Origin: Oligoflexia bacterium
GTDB lineage: Bacteria > Bdellovibrionota_G > JANQFH01
NCBI GenBank assembly: GCA_028277945.1
Contig: JANQFH010000056.1
Location: 124,001 to 188,000 of the forward strand
Length of the DNA stretch: 64,000 nucleotides
Direction: 5' to 3'
Shown one piece after another: positions 18,652 through 25,731 of this stretch (positions within the stretch are counted from its first letter, which is position 1; every line of letters begins with the position of its first letter). The notes under the pieces were generated by a model that searched no databases, was not told the DNA's origin, and saw only the letters and a program-made list of their open reading frames with translations. The position numbers were made by a program, and so were the translations under genes.

Positions 18652-19059
18652 ATGCCGGCAGTAAAAGCACGCATCTTACTCTCCAAAGCTGGTCTGGATG
18701 GTCATGACCGCGGTATTAAGATCATCGCCCGGGCGCTGCGGGACGCCGGCTATGAGATTATCTACACCGGGTTGCACCGTACCCCAGAGATGATCGTTGA
18801 AACTGCACTGCAAGAGGATGTCAACGCCATCGGCATCAGCGTGCTCTCGGGAGCGCATAACTTTCTCTTTGCCGAGATCATCCGTCTGCTCAAAGAGAAC
18901 AAGATGGAGGATGTCATCGTTTTCGGTGGCGGCATCATTCCTGAAGCCGATATTGCTGATTTGAAAAAGACAGGTGTAAGAGAGATATTCACACCCGGTG
19001 CATCTACTGAAGAGGTGCTGGAGTTTCTTGCCAAAGCACTGCCAGCACAACCTAGATGA
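18652..19059 (+). CDS. Cobalamin-binding small subunit of the acyl-CoA mutase
   Basis: This 135-residue protein is a stand-alone B12-binding Rossmann-like domain. It has the base-off/His-on signature DGHDRG (DxHxxG) near residue 17, the SVLSGAH loop and VFGGGIIPEAD, all expected for the adenosylcobalamin subunit of a mutase. Length matches the small subunit (IcmB) of two-protein isobutyryl-CoA mutases. It starts 6 bp after the large-subunit stop, so the two are made together. No MeaB-type G-protein chaperone is encoded nearby. Confidence 0.92.
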   Translation: MPAVKARILLSKAGLDGHDRGIKIIARALRDAGYEIIYTGLHRTPEMIVETALQEDVNAIGISVLSGAHNFLFAEIIRLLKENKMEDVIVFGGGIIPEADIADLKKTGVREIFTPGASTEEVLEFLAKALPAQPR

Positions 19060-19084
19060 AACACCTACTGTATGAGTATGAGCC

Positions 19085-20398
19085 GTGCCAGCAACCGTAG
19101 TCGTTGGTTGCCAGTGGGGTGATGAGGGCAAGGGCAGGATCATCGATCTGCTCGCCGAACAGGCCGACTACATCGTCCGCTTTCAAGGGGGTGCCAACGC
19201 CGGTCACACCCTCATCGATCGCCATGATAGGCAGGTTATCCTGCATCTGATTCCCTCGGGTATTCTCTGGCCGAAGAAGATCTGTGTCATTGGCAATGGC
19301 GTGGTCGTCAACCCCGCCAAGCTGGTTGAGGAGATCAACAGTTTACAACAGGCAGGTTACTTAAAAGATCAAAGTCAGCTGTGGATCTCTGACAGCTGCC
19401 ATCTGGTAATGCCCTATCATCTCATCTTAGATGGCTTAGAGGAAGAGGCACGCGGCAGCGATAAAATCGGCACCACTCTGCGTGGCATCGGCCCGGCTTA
19501 CATGGACAAGGTGGCTCGCTGTGGGGTACGCATGGCAGATCTCATCGACGAGCAACGGTTTCTTCAGAGGATGACAAACATCTTGCCGAGCAAACAGAAA
19601 CTCCTAAAACAGCTCTACAACCACGCCGGCATAGACGAACAAAAGCTTATCGATGAGCACTTACAGTACGGCGAGCAGCTCGCAGCGTTCGTGCGTCAGG
19701 TCCCACCGCTGCTCAATACGGCCTATGCCTCTGGTAAGAACCTGCTGTTTGAGGGAGCGCAAGGATGCGAGCTCGATTTGGATCATGGCACCTATCCTTA
19801 CGTCACTTCGACCAGTACGCTGGCAGCGGCAGCAATTCAAGGCAGTGGCATTGGTCTCAAGTCGATTGACCGGGTCCTTGGTGTGGTCAAAGCCTACACC
19901 ACCCGCGTTGGCGGTGGTCCTTTTGTTACTGAAGAACACAGTGAGATCGGTAACCAGCTCGTTGACAAGGGCAAGGAGTTTGGCGCTACCACCGGACGCA
20001 AACGCCGCTGTGGTTGGTTGGATACCGTGCAGCTACGACAGGCGCTCATGCTCAACGGCATGGATGGCATCATCCTCACCAAACTCGATGTGCTCTCAGG
20101 CTTTGCAAAGATTCCCATCTGCGTGGCGTATAAAAAAAACGGCACCACCTTAGAGCAGATGCCCACTTCCATTACAGAGCTTGCCAAGGTCGAGCCGGTC
20201 TACGAAGAGCTACCTGGCTGGGATATTATCCGCGATGAGATCCACACCTTTGAAGATCTACCGAAAAACGCCCGCGGTTTTGTCCGCCGTATTGAAGAGC
20301 TTTTAGAGGTGCCCATAGTCATTGCCTCAGTGGGACCAAAGCGAGAGAACTACCTATCGCACTCTGGCAGACCGTTTTCGCCATTCTCTGGGCTCTGA
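19085..20398 (+). CDS. purA: Adenylosuccinate synthetase
   Basis: PurA makes adenylosuccinate from IMP, aspartate and GTP, the first step from IMP to AMP. The 437-residue protein has [61 protein letters not shown]-like blocks, [22 protein letters not shown] and TKLDVL. GTG start at 19085, 25 bp after the mutase small subunit, so it may be the last gene of the same transcript. Nothing links it functionally to the mutase. Confidence 0.95.
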   Translation: [437 protein letters not shown]

Positions 20399-20418
20399 GT
20401 AAAAATAGCCGGCTCTCT

Positions 20419-21201
20419 TCATTCGAAATTCTTCGGCTTGCCAAACATCATCTCAGAGCTGTCAAAATTTGCTGCTGAAAAGCAGTAGGCAACGTCAATG
20501 AGGTTCTCTGAGTTTTCAATGGCGACTTCCATAAAACTTATGCCTGTGTACTTTTCCTCTATCTCGACAATTTCCTTTTTTAACTGCTCAAAGGTCTTGG
20601 GACGCATACGAAGTTTTGAGTTTGCTCCATAACCGTACTTAGGATCCCTGTTTGCAAGCTTCATTCCTTGGTATTGAATAAAACCGAATAACTTCGCAAA
20701 CAAATCCACAAACTTGGTCCTCAACGGTCCATCTGCTCGAATTTTGAGAGCACCCTTTCCCAATAAACGCACTCGGTTGTGTGGATGGAGTTCAATAAAA
20801 TTGTGTGTATCTAGATCGAGAAGATACTTGTGGAGCGATTTTGAACTCAGATTGTACTTCTTAGCAACCTCCTCAGGAGAGTATCCAGCCAGTAGGTCCT
20901 CGAAAATACATTGATGGCCTGGGTTGTTCACCAAAAACTCTTCTTGTTCGACACTGTATTCAGTAAACACCTCTTGCGTCTGCTTCTCCATAAGTTGAGC
21001 CACTTGAGCCAGATTGAGGCCGAGCCAATCAAAGATAAAAAAGAGCTTGGGCAGGGAAGGATCGTCTTTGGTCAAAATCCGCTTGACCGTGGTTTCCGAA
21101 ACCTGCATGGCCTTGGCCAAATCAGCATACTTATAGCCCTTGCGCTTCATCACCATTTTGATGACCTCTTTCAGCTTGCGGATCTCGGTTTGCTCAGCCA
21201 T
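20419..21201 (-). CDS. HTH transcriptional regulator, cassette copy 1
   Basis: This 260-residue protein has an N-terminal XRE-like helix-turn-helix (RKGYKYADLAKAMQVSETTV) near residues 20-45. A second HTH-like segment (SPEEVAKKYNLSSKSLHKYL) lies near 110-130, followed by a wing-like VRLLGKGALKI, and a C-terminal region with no family I recognise that ends MMFGKPKNFE. It is clearly paralogous to the regulator at 22465-23250. It is divergent from an EamA transporter gene across a 250-bp AT-rich region with repeated GTACT sites, and is probably the regulator of that transporter. Ligand unknown. Confidence 0.8.
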   Translation of the reverse strand: MAEQTEIRKLKEVIKMVMKRKGYKYADLAKAMQVSETTVKRILTKDDPSLPKLFFIFDWLGLNLAQVAQLMEKQTQEVFTEYSVEQEEFLVNNPGHQCIFEDLLAGYSPEEVAKKYNLSSKSLHKYLLDLDTHNFIELHPHNRVRLLGKGALKIRADGPLRTKFVDLFAKLFGFIQYQGMKLANRDPKYGYGANSKLRMRPKTFEQLKKEIVEIEEKYTGISFMEVAIENSENLIDVAYCFSAANFDSSEMMFGKPKNFE

Positions 21202-21451
21202 TTTAGGTTACCTCTGAGTAAGTTTAGTACCAAAAATCAGTACTTGATATCCTCACTAAAACTCTAAATACCAATTTTAGGACTTTTTCAATCAAAAAGT
21301 ACTAAAAAATAGTATTTTTTCTATATTAAGACCTGTTTGTACTGATAAAAATTACTATAAAACCAATTGAGCACCAATTATTAGTACTTTTAATAAACAA
21401 TTTGTATTTAAGAATCAAAAACTGTTATTGCTGTCTCAACAAGGAGGAGGG
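21202..21451. promoter_or_regulatory. AT-rich intergenic region with repeated GTACT-type sites (cassette 1)
   Basis: Between the divergent regulator and transporter genes lie at least four copies of an AGTAC/GTACT half site. GTACCAAAAATCAGTAC (21227-21243) and GTACTAAAAAATAGTAT (21299-21315) are 17-bp sites with outer half sites; 21339-21358 is a looser GTACT/ACTAT pair, and 21383-21387 is a single AGTAC. They look like operators of the adjacent regulator. The block CTTTTAATAAACAATTTG (21387-21404) recurs almost unchanged in the second cassette and may include the transporter promoter. Confidence 0.6.
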
Positions 21452-22468
21452 ATGTTGAAGAAGCAAGCCGAACCCAGCAGATCCAACCCAAAAACCCGCC
21501 AGCGCCAAGCCACCCTCTCTTTCCTCTTTGTCCTGTTAGCGGTGATCTTTGGCGGCGCTTTTGTAGCCACCAAGGCCGTCGGAGCCGCCATCTCTTCCAT
21601 GCAGGGGAGCTGTTTGCGGCTTGGCATAGCCTTAGTGCTGCTCCAGGTCTTTTACGCACTCTTAAAGAAACCACTCAAGCTCCCAGCCCGTTCACTGCCC
21701 ATGGTTTGGTTCGCCGGCATCCTCCTGCTAGCGATCCCCTACATCCTCTTCTTCTGGGGATTGCGTTATGTCTCTCCAGGCCTTGGCGGTGTTGTTGAAA
21801 GTACTCTGCCGATCTTTGTCTTCCTCTGCGCCTGCATTTTTACCAGAAGTAGCAAGCCTCTGTGCCTCAATCATCTTGCCGGCTTGAGTATTGGATTGGT
21901 TGGGATCTTGCTAGTCTTTGGCAACAAGATCGAGTTCTCCGGGAATCACCAGGAAACTCTAGGAATCGCTCTTCTATTTTTAGAAGTCCTCGCCTTTGCT
22001 CTTGGCACCATTCTCAACCGCCGCATCCTCTCGGGAAACAAACGATCCGAGCTTCACGCCGTACTCTACCATCAGAACCTCGCAAGTTTGATTTTTGTTC
22101 TACTCGTAACCCTTTTCATTGAAGGACTACCACAATGGAGCGGCGCCCAATTCACCCTGCCAGTCATTGCCGGAATCTTATTCCTTGGCATCTTTCCTAC
22201 AGCCATTGCCAACTACCTGTTTGCACTGCTCATAAAAGAATGGGGTTCGGTGCGTGCAGGTGCTGTAGGTTACCTTATTCCAGTGGCAGCATTCCTGCTC
22301 GATTTTCTCTGCTTTGGTAATGTGCCAACCCCATTAGAGGTGGCCGGCGCCTTTATCATCCTTCTCGGAGTCTTCCTATTACAGTCTCCAAAACTGAGAT
22401 TGCCTACTGTGATAAAACTGCGACCCGTGCTAGCACCAACCAACATCGCCTTTAGCAGGGCTGATTAA
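21452..22468 (+). CDS. EamA/DMT-family membrane transporter, cassette copy 1
   Basis: The 338-residue protein is a two-repeat EamA permease with about ten transmembrane helices. Typical features are FVATKAVGAAISSMQGSCLRLGIA in repeat 1, the FFWGLRYVSPGLGGVVES loop, and a GSVRAGAVGYLIPVAAFLLD segment in repeat 2. Members export or import amino acids and other small metabolites across the inner membrane; the substrate cannot be predicted. The start is ATG 21452 because AAGGAGG precedes it; the frame is open 24 bp further upstream from a TTG. Its stop interlocks by 4 bp with regulator copy 2. Confidence 0.9.
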   Translation: MLKKQAEPSRSNPKTRQRQATLSFLFVLLAVIFGGAFVATKAVGAAISSMQGSCLRLGIALVLLQVFYALLKKPLKLPARSLPMVWFAGILLLAIPYILFFWGLRYVSPGLGGVVESTLPIFVFLCACIFTRSSKPLCLNHLAGLSIGLVGILLVFGNKIEFSGNHQETLGIALLFLEVLAFALGTILNRRILSGNKRSELHAVLYHQNLASLIFVLLVTLFIEGLPQWSGAQFTLPVIAGILFLGIFPTAIANYLFALLIKEWGSVRAGAVGYLIPVAAFLLDFLCFGNVPTPLEVAGAFIILLGVFLLQSPKLRLPTVIKLRPVLAPTNIAFSRAD

Positions 22469-23250
22469 GCATCAAAATTCTTTGGCATGCCAAACAGTTT
22501 CATGCGCGCCTCCACGTTCGCAACAAGGCTCAAATAAAGAACACTAAGCAGATTTTCTCGCGGTTCCAGGGCCTTCTCAATAATCGATACCTCATGGTAC
22601 TTCTTAAGGAGTGCCCTTGATTCAATCCGCAATTGCTCAAAGGTCTCTTTGCGCATGAGGAACTGCAAAACTGCTTCGCGGCAATAAGTCGGATCATCAT
22701 CCCGTCTTGTCGCTGCTTCTAAAAAGAACTCGTGAAACACTTTGTCTCTTCGCGTACTGGTCTTAATCTGTAGTGTCCCGCCATCTCGGAATGCAATGGT
22801 GCCTTTGTTCAGCAGCCTGACACGGTTGTTGGCATGTAGCTCAATGAAATTGTGATGATCGAGATCCATAAGATACCTCTCAATGGACTTAGTACTCAGA
22901 TTGAACTTGCGTTGCAACTGCTCAGCTGTCAGACCATCCATGAGCTCATAAAGAATATGATGATGATCAGGATGATCTACCAAGAACTCCTCTTGCTCTT
23001 CAGAATACCTCTCATACTGTTCTTTGCGATACTGCTCTGATAGCTTGCCAAGCTGCTCCAGGCTCAAACCAAGCCATTCGAGAATGGTAAAGAGCCTGTG
23101 CACCGATAGATCGTCCTTATTGAGAAACCTCTTTACGGTGGTCACCGTGACTCCCAAAGTTTTCGCAAGGTCTTCATACTTGTAGCCCTTGCGCTTCATT
23201 ACCGATTTGATCGCCTCTTTGGTTCTGCGGACCTCGGTCTGTTCGGTCAT
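22465..23250 (-). CDS. HTH transcriptional regulator, cassette copy 2
   Basis: This 261-residue paralogue of the regulator at 20419-21201 shares the same order: RKGYKYEDLAKTLGVTVTTV in the first HTH, EEQEEFLV, LTAEQLQRKFNLSTKSIERYL in the second, DLDHHNFIELHANNRVRLLNKG, and the end KLFGMPKNFD. The two proteins differ in the likely recognition helices (QVSETTVKRI versus GVTVTTVKRF), consistent with the different repeats in the two intergenic regions. It probably controls the divergent transporter copy 2. Confidence 0.8.
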   Translation of the reverse strand: MTEQTEVRRTKEAIKSVMKRKGYKYEDLAKTLGVTVTTVKRFLNKDDLSVHRLFTILEWLGLSLEQLGKLSEQYRKEQYERYSEEQEEFLVDHPDHHHILYELMDGLTAEQLQRKFNLSTKSIERYLMDLDHHNFIELHANNRVRLLNKGTIAFRDGGTLQIKTSTRRDKVFHEFFLEAATRRDDDPTYCREAVLQFLMRKETFEQLRIESRALLKKYHEVSIIEKALEPRENLLSVLYLSLVANVEARMKLFGMPKNFDA

Positions 23251-23521
23251 GATCTGATGCCTCCTGAAGTTTTAGGTAACGTTCTATAGCACCTTATAGT
23301 GATACCGTCTACAAAATTATAGATCATGATGCCTTTTTAAAAAAAAGTAACATTTTACGTGTCTTTTTATGAATTTTATTAAAATATGTATAGTAAAGCT
23401 ACCTAAATCAAAATTAGGACACATATTACGTAACCTTTTATAAACAATTTTGAAAAGGGGTCTCTTTATGTTATCTGCGTCTGTAGTTAGTTGATGCACG
23501 CTCATGAGGGAGGAGAAGCCA
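23251..23521. promoter_or_regulatory. AT-rich intergenic region with GTAAC-type sites (cassette 2)
   Basis: Three related sites are visible: 23276-23293 (GTAACGTTCTATAGCACC), 23347-23363 (GTAACATTTTACGTGTC) and, on the other strand, 23417-23435 ending in GTAACC. They differ from the GTACT sites of cassette 1. The promoter-like block CTTTTATAAACAATTTTG (23435-23452) matches the block at 21387-21404 in cassette 1, showing common descent of the two regions. Confidence 0.55.
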
Positions 23522-24568
23522 ATGACAGATTCCAGGGCAGGACGAAATTCGCAGATCAGCTCAATACCTAAAAAGAGTCAAACCTCCTTGCTGCTCATGT
23601 TCTTTGCTCTGGCCCTCATCTGGGGTGGCTCCTTCATTGCCACCAAGATCGTCACGGTCGCGGTTCCGGTTATGCAGGCGACTGTCTGGCGTCTACTGGT
23701 CTCCTACCTGTTTATCCAGCTCATCTACCTTATCCGCGGCATTCCCATAAGCGTGCCGCGACAAGCTCTGCCGGCGGTGTGGATCTCTGGCATCATGATG
23801 CAAGCCATTCCCTTTCTGCTCTTCTTCTGGGGCCTGCGCTATATCTCAGCAGGGGTCGGCGGCATTATTGAGAGTACGCTGCCGATTTTTGTCTTTGTGT
23901 TTGCATGGCTCTTCATGAAGCAGAGAGAGTCTTTAACCACAAAGAGTATGGTAAGTCTCGCTGTTGGTGTAACAGGCCTCTTGCTACTGTTTGCCGACAA
24001 AATTGAGTTTACTGGCAATCCCGGAGAGGTGCTCGGTATTGTTCTCATAATCCTAGAGACGGTCGCCGTAGCTATAGGTACGATCATGAGTCGTAAGCTT
24101 CTTTCAGGTAAGAAACAGCTCCCCCTTCCCGCTCTCTTGTATCACCAGAGCCTGGCAAGCTTGATCGTCGTCATTCCCATCATGATCGCCGTTGAAGGCC
24201 TACCAAGTTGGGATAGCGTGGCAATCTCACTGCCGGTGTTTGTTGGAATTCTCTTTCTTGGCATCTTTCCTACAGCCACAGCCTATTATATCTACGCGCT
24301 CCTCATAAGAGAGTGGGGCTCAATACGAGCAGGTGCGGTCGGTTATCTCATTCCGGTTGCAGCATTCCTACTGGACTACTTATTCTTTGGCAACAAACCG
24401 ACCATACTTGAGATTAGCGGCTGCCTAACCATACTCGCTGGGGTTGCCATGCTACAGTCAGGTGGCATGATCACTACAATCGCTAGAACAGTGCAGCAAG
24501 GGTTGCGGCGGCCTTTCATACAGGGATGGATGGTGCCGGCGCTTTTGCACTTTAGAAAAGCCGCCTAA
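23522..24568 (+). CDS. EamA/DMT-family membrane transporter, cassette copy 2
   Basis: The 348-residue EamA permease is a close paralogue of the one at 21452-22468. Shared blocks include GSFIATKIVTVAVPVMQATVWRL, FFWGLRYIS.G.GGIIESTLPIFVF, LYHQSLASLI, ILFLGIFPTA and WGSIRAGAVGYLIPVAAFLLD. About ten transmembrane helices. The C-terminus is longer than in copy 1, ending in a basic tail. ATG 23522 is chosen because GGAGG sits 8 nt upstream. Substrate unknown, and the second copy may have changed specificity along with its regulator. Confidence 0.9.
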   Translation: MTDSRAGRNSQISSIPKKSQTSLLLMFFALALIWGGSFIATKIVTVAVPVMQATVWRLLVSYLFIQLIYLIRGIPISVPRQALPAVWISGIMMQAIPFLLFFWGLRYISAGVGGIIESTLPIFVFVFAWLFMKQRESLTTKSMVSLAVGVTGLLLLFADKIEFTGNPGEVLGIVLIILETVAVAIGTIMSRKLLSGKKQLPLPALLYHQSLASLIVVIPIMIAVEGLPSWDSVAISLPVFVGILFLGIFPTATAYYIYALLIREWGSIRAGAVGYLIPVAAFLLDYLFFGNKPTILEISGCLTILAGVAMLQSGGMITTIARTVQQGLRRPFIQGWMVPALLHFRKAA

Positions 24569-24687
24569 CATCTTAGCTAGTTAGCCGGAACCTCCAGCAC
24601 CGCAGTAGGACCGGATTTTCGTTTGCCTACTCGGGGTTTACGATTACAATAGCGCCGACGGTGAACTGAGGAGATAGGAGACCGGCG

Positions 24688-24927
24688 ATGCTAGCAAAGG
24701 ATAAAAAGTGTTGGGGTTGTTTGATTGATTTTTGTGCCTGGGGACTGATCATCTGGGGTATGGCCTACACGCTCAACAGCTTTGTCAAGGTGTGGAGTTA
24801 CTGGGGAGTCTATCCCGGCTTCTTTCTGTTTAAACTGGTGATCTATCGCTTTGGCATCACCCTCTTTACCGTGCTCGTCGGTGCCGTCGCGATCTACTGC
24901 CGCAAATGCTGCGACAGTAAAGGTTAA
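24688..24927 (+). CDS. Small two-helix membrane protein, unknown
   Basis: The 79-residue protein has two hydrophobic stretches (roughly residues 12-30 and 44-68) joined by a short aromatic loop, and paired Cys at both ends (KKCWGCLIDFC and YCRKCC). The cysteines could bind metal or be modified, but no family is recognised. GGAG lies 9 nt before the ATG. A possible promoter (TTGCCT, 16 bp, TACAAT) lies in the 120 bp before it. tRNA-Leu follows 83 bp downstream. Confidence 0.6.
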   Translation: MLAKDKKCWGCLIDFCAWGLIIWGMAYTLNSFVKVWSYWGVYPGFFLFKLVIYRFGITLFTVLVGAVAIYCRKCCDSKG

Positions 24928-25010
24928 AAACAATTCACCTGGATCGGCAGTCTGCCACTGCTGGACAAAACTGCGAGAGCCAACTATATAGCCAGCGAGT
25001 TTTCTAACGA

Positions 25011-25097
25011 GCGGGCGTGGCGGAATTGGTAGACGCGCTAGGTTCAGGGTCTAGTTGGGGCAACCCAGTGGAGGTTCAAGTCCTCTCGCCCGCACCA
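25011..25097 (+). tRNA. tRNA-Leu (CAG)
   Basis: The acceptor GCGGGCG/CGCCCGC, the anticodon loop with CAG and the long variable arm (TTGGGGCAACCCAG) identify a class II leucine tRNA. The 3' CCA is encoded (25095-25097), unlike tRNA-Met and tRNA-Val of this window. A brnTA toxin-antitoxin module begins 18 bp downstream on the opposite strand. Confidence 0.95.
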
Positions 25098-25114
25098 TCC
25101 CACAAGGTAAATGT

Positions 25115-25366
25115 TTAACCGGTCTTTCTCTTCTGGGACTTCTTTAAAATTGCTTCCCAGTTTGCAGAGGGCTCAAGACCAAAGGCAGCATAATCTTTGA
25201 GAACATAGTTGATCAGGGATTGATAGGGTATACCAGTCTTTAAAGAGAGTTTCTTAAAGTGCTGGATAACATTGGGATCCAGCCTCATGGTCACTGGTTC
25301 TTTGAGATGTTTTAGATAGCGGGGCTCAGCCCTTTTTAGTTTTGAAAAATCGTACTCTTTCCTCAT
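25115..25366 (-). CDS. brnA: BrnA-type antitoxin (CopG/RHH-like)
   Basis: The 83-residue protein has the BrnA core KEPVTMRLDPNVIQHFKKLS and IPYQSLINYVLKDY, a ribbon-helix-helix DNA-binding unit, with a flexible tail. It should neutralise the BrnT ribonuclease and repress the operon through the palindrome at 25654-25668. It overlaps the toxin stop by 4 bp (ATGA). It ends close to tRNA-Leu, a common site for acquired DNA. Confidence 0.88.
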   Translation of the reverse strand: MRKEYDFSKLKRAEPRYLKHLKEPVTMRLDPNVIQHFKKLSLKTGIPYQSLINYVLKDYAAFGLEPSANWEAILKKSQKRKTG

Positions 25367-25653
25367 CTTGATCCTCCAAAAGCCGTTTTTCGTTCCCGTC
25401 GAGTAGCCTTTCTAGCCGAGATTATTCTGACCTCCATGCCTTTTCTGTCTTCGCAATGAACGACTAGTAACGCCCTTTCTTGATCACTGATCCCAATGGC
25501 AATGTATCGATCTTCGCTCTTTGAATGGTCAGGATCGTAGAAAACCTCCAACGGAAAGTTAAAAAAAATGGTAGACGCTTCTCGAAAGGAGACACCGTGC
25601 TTTTTGATATTTTCCTGATTTTTTGCCTCATCCCAAGTAAACTTTACCTTCAT
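25363..25653 (-). CDS. brnT: BrnT-type ribonuclease toxin
   Basis: The 96-residue protein opens FTWDEAKNQENIKKHGVSFREA, the hallmark of BrnT (RelE-like fold), and has DRYIAIG, ALLVVHCE and EVRIISARKATRRER with the C-terminal basic catalytic patch. It should cleave RNA when free of BrnA. The frame extends five codons upstream, but those codons are the operator palindrome. ATG 25653 gives the family N-terminus and lies 6 nt after the -10 box, indicating a leaderless mRNA. Confidence 0.9.
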   Translation of the reverse strand: MKVKFTWDEAKNQENIKKHGVSFREASTIFFNFPLEVFYDPDHSKSEDRYIAIGISDQERALLVVHCEDRKGMEVRIISARKATRRERKTAFGGSR

Positions 25654-25687
25654 ATGTACATTGTACATATTAATTTTGTTTTGTCAA
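25654..25687 (-). promoter_or_regulatory. brnTA promoter with palindromic operator over the -10
   Basis: On the minus strand, TTGACA (25682-25687), a 16-bp spacer and TACAAT (25660-25665) form a promoter. The 15-bp perfect palindrome ATGTACAATGTACAT (25654-25668, minus-strand reading) covers the whole -10 and reaches the base before the brnT ATG. It is the likely BrnA or BrnTA operator. The -10 to ATG distance of 6 nt implies a leaderless transcript. Confidence 0.8.
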
Positions 25688-25731
25688 GCCAAGTCCAATC
25701 ATGTGGTCTTTCCGGGCAGGTGGCAGTTAGT

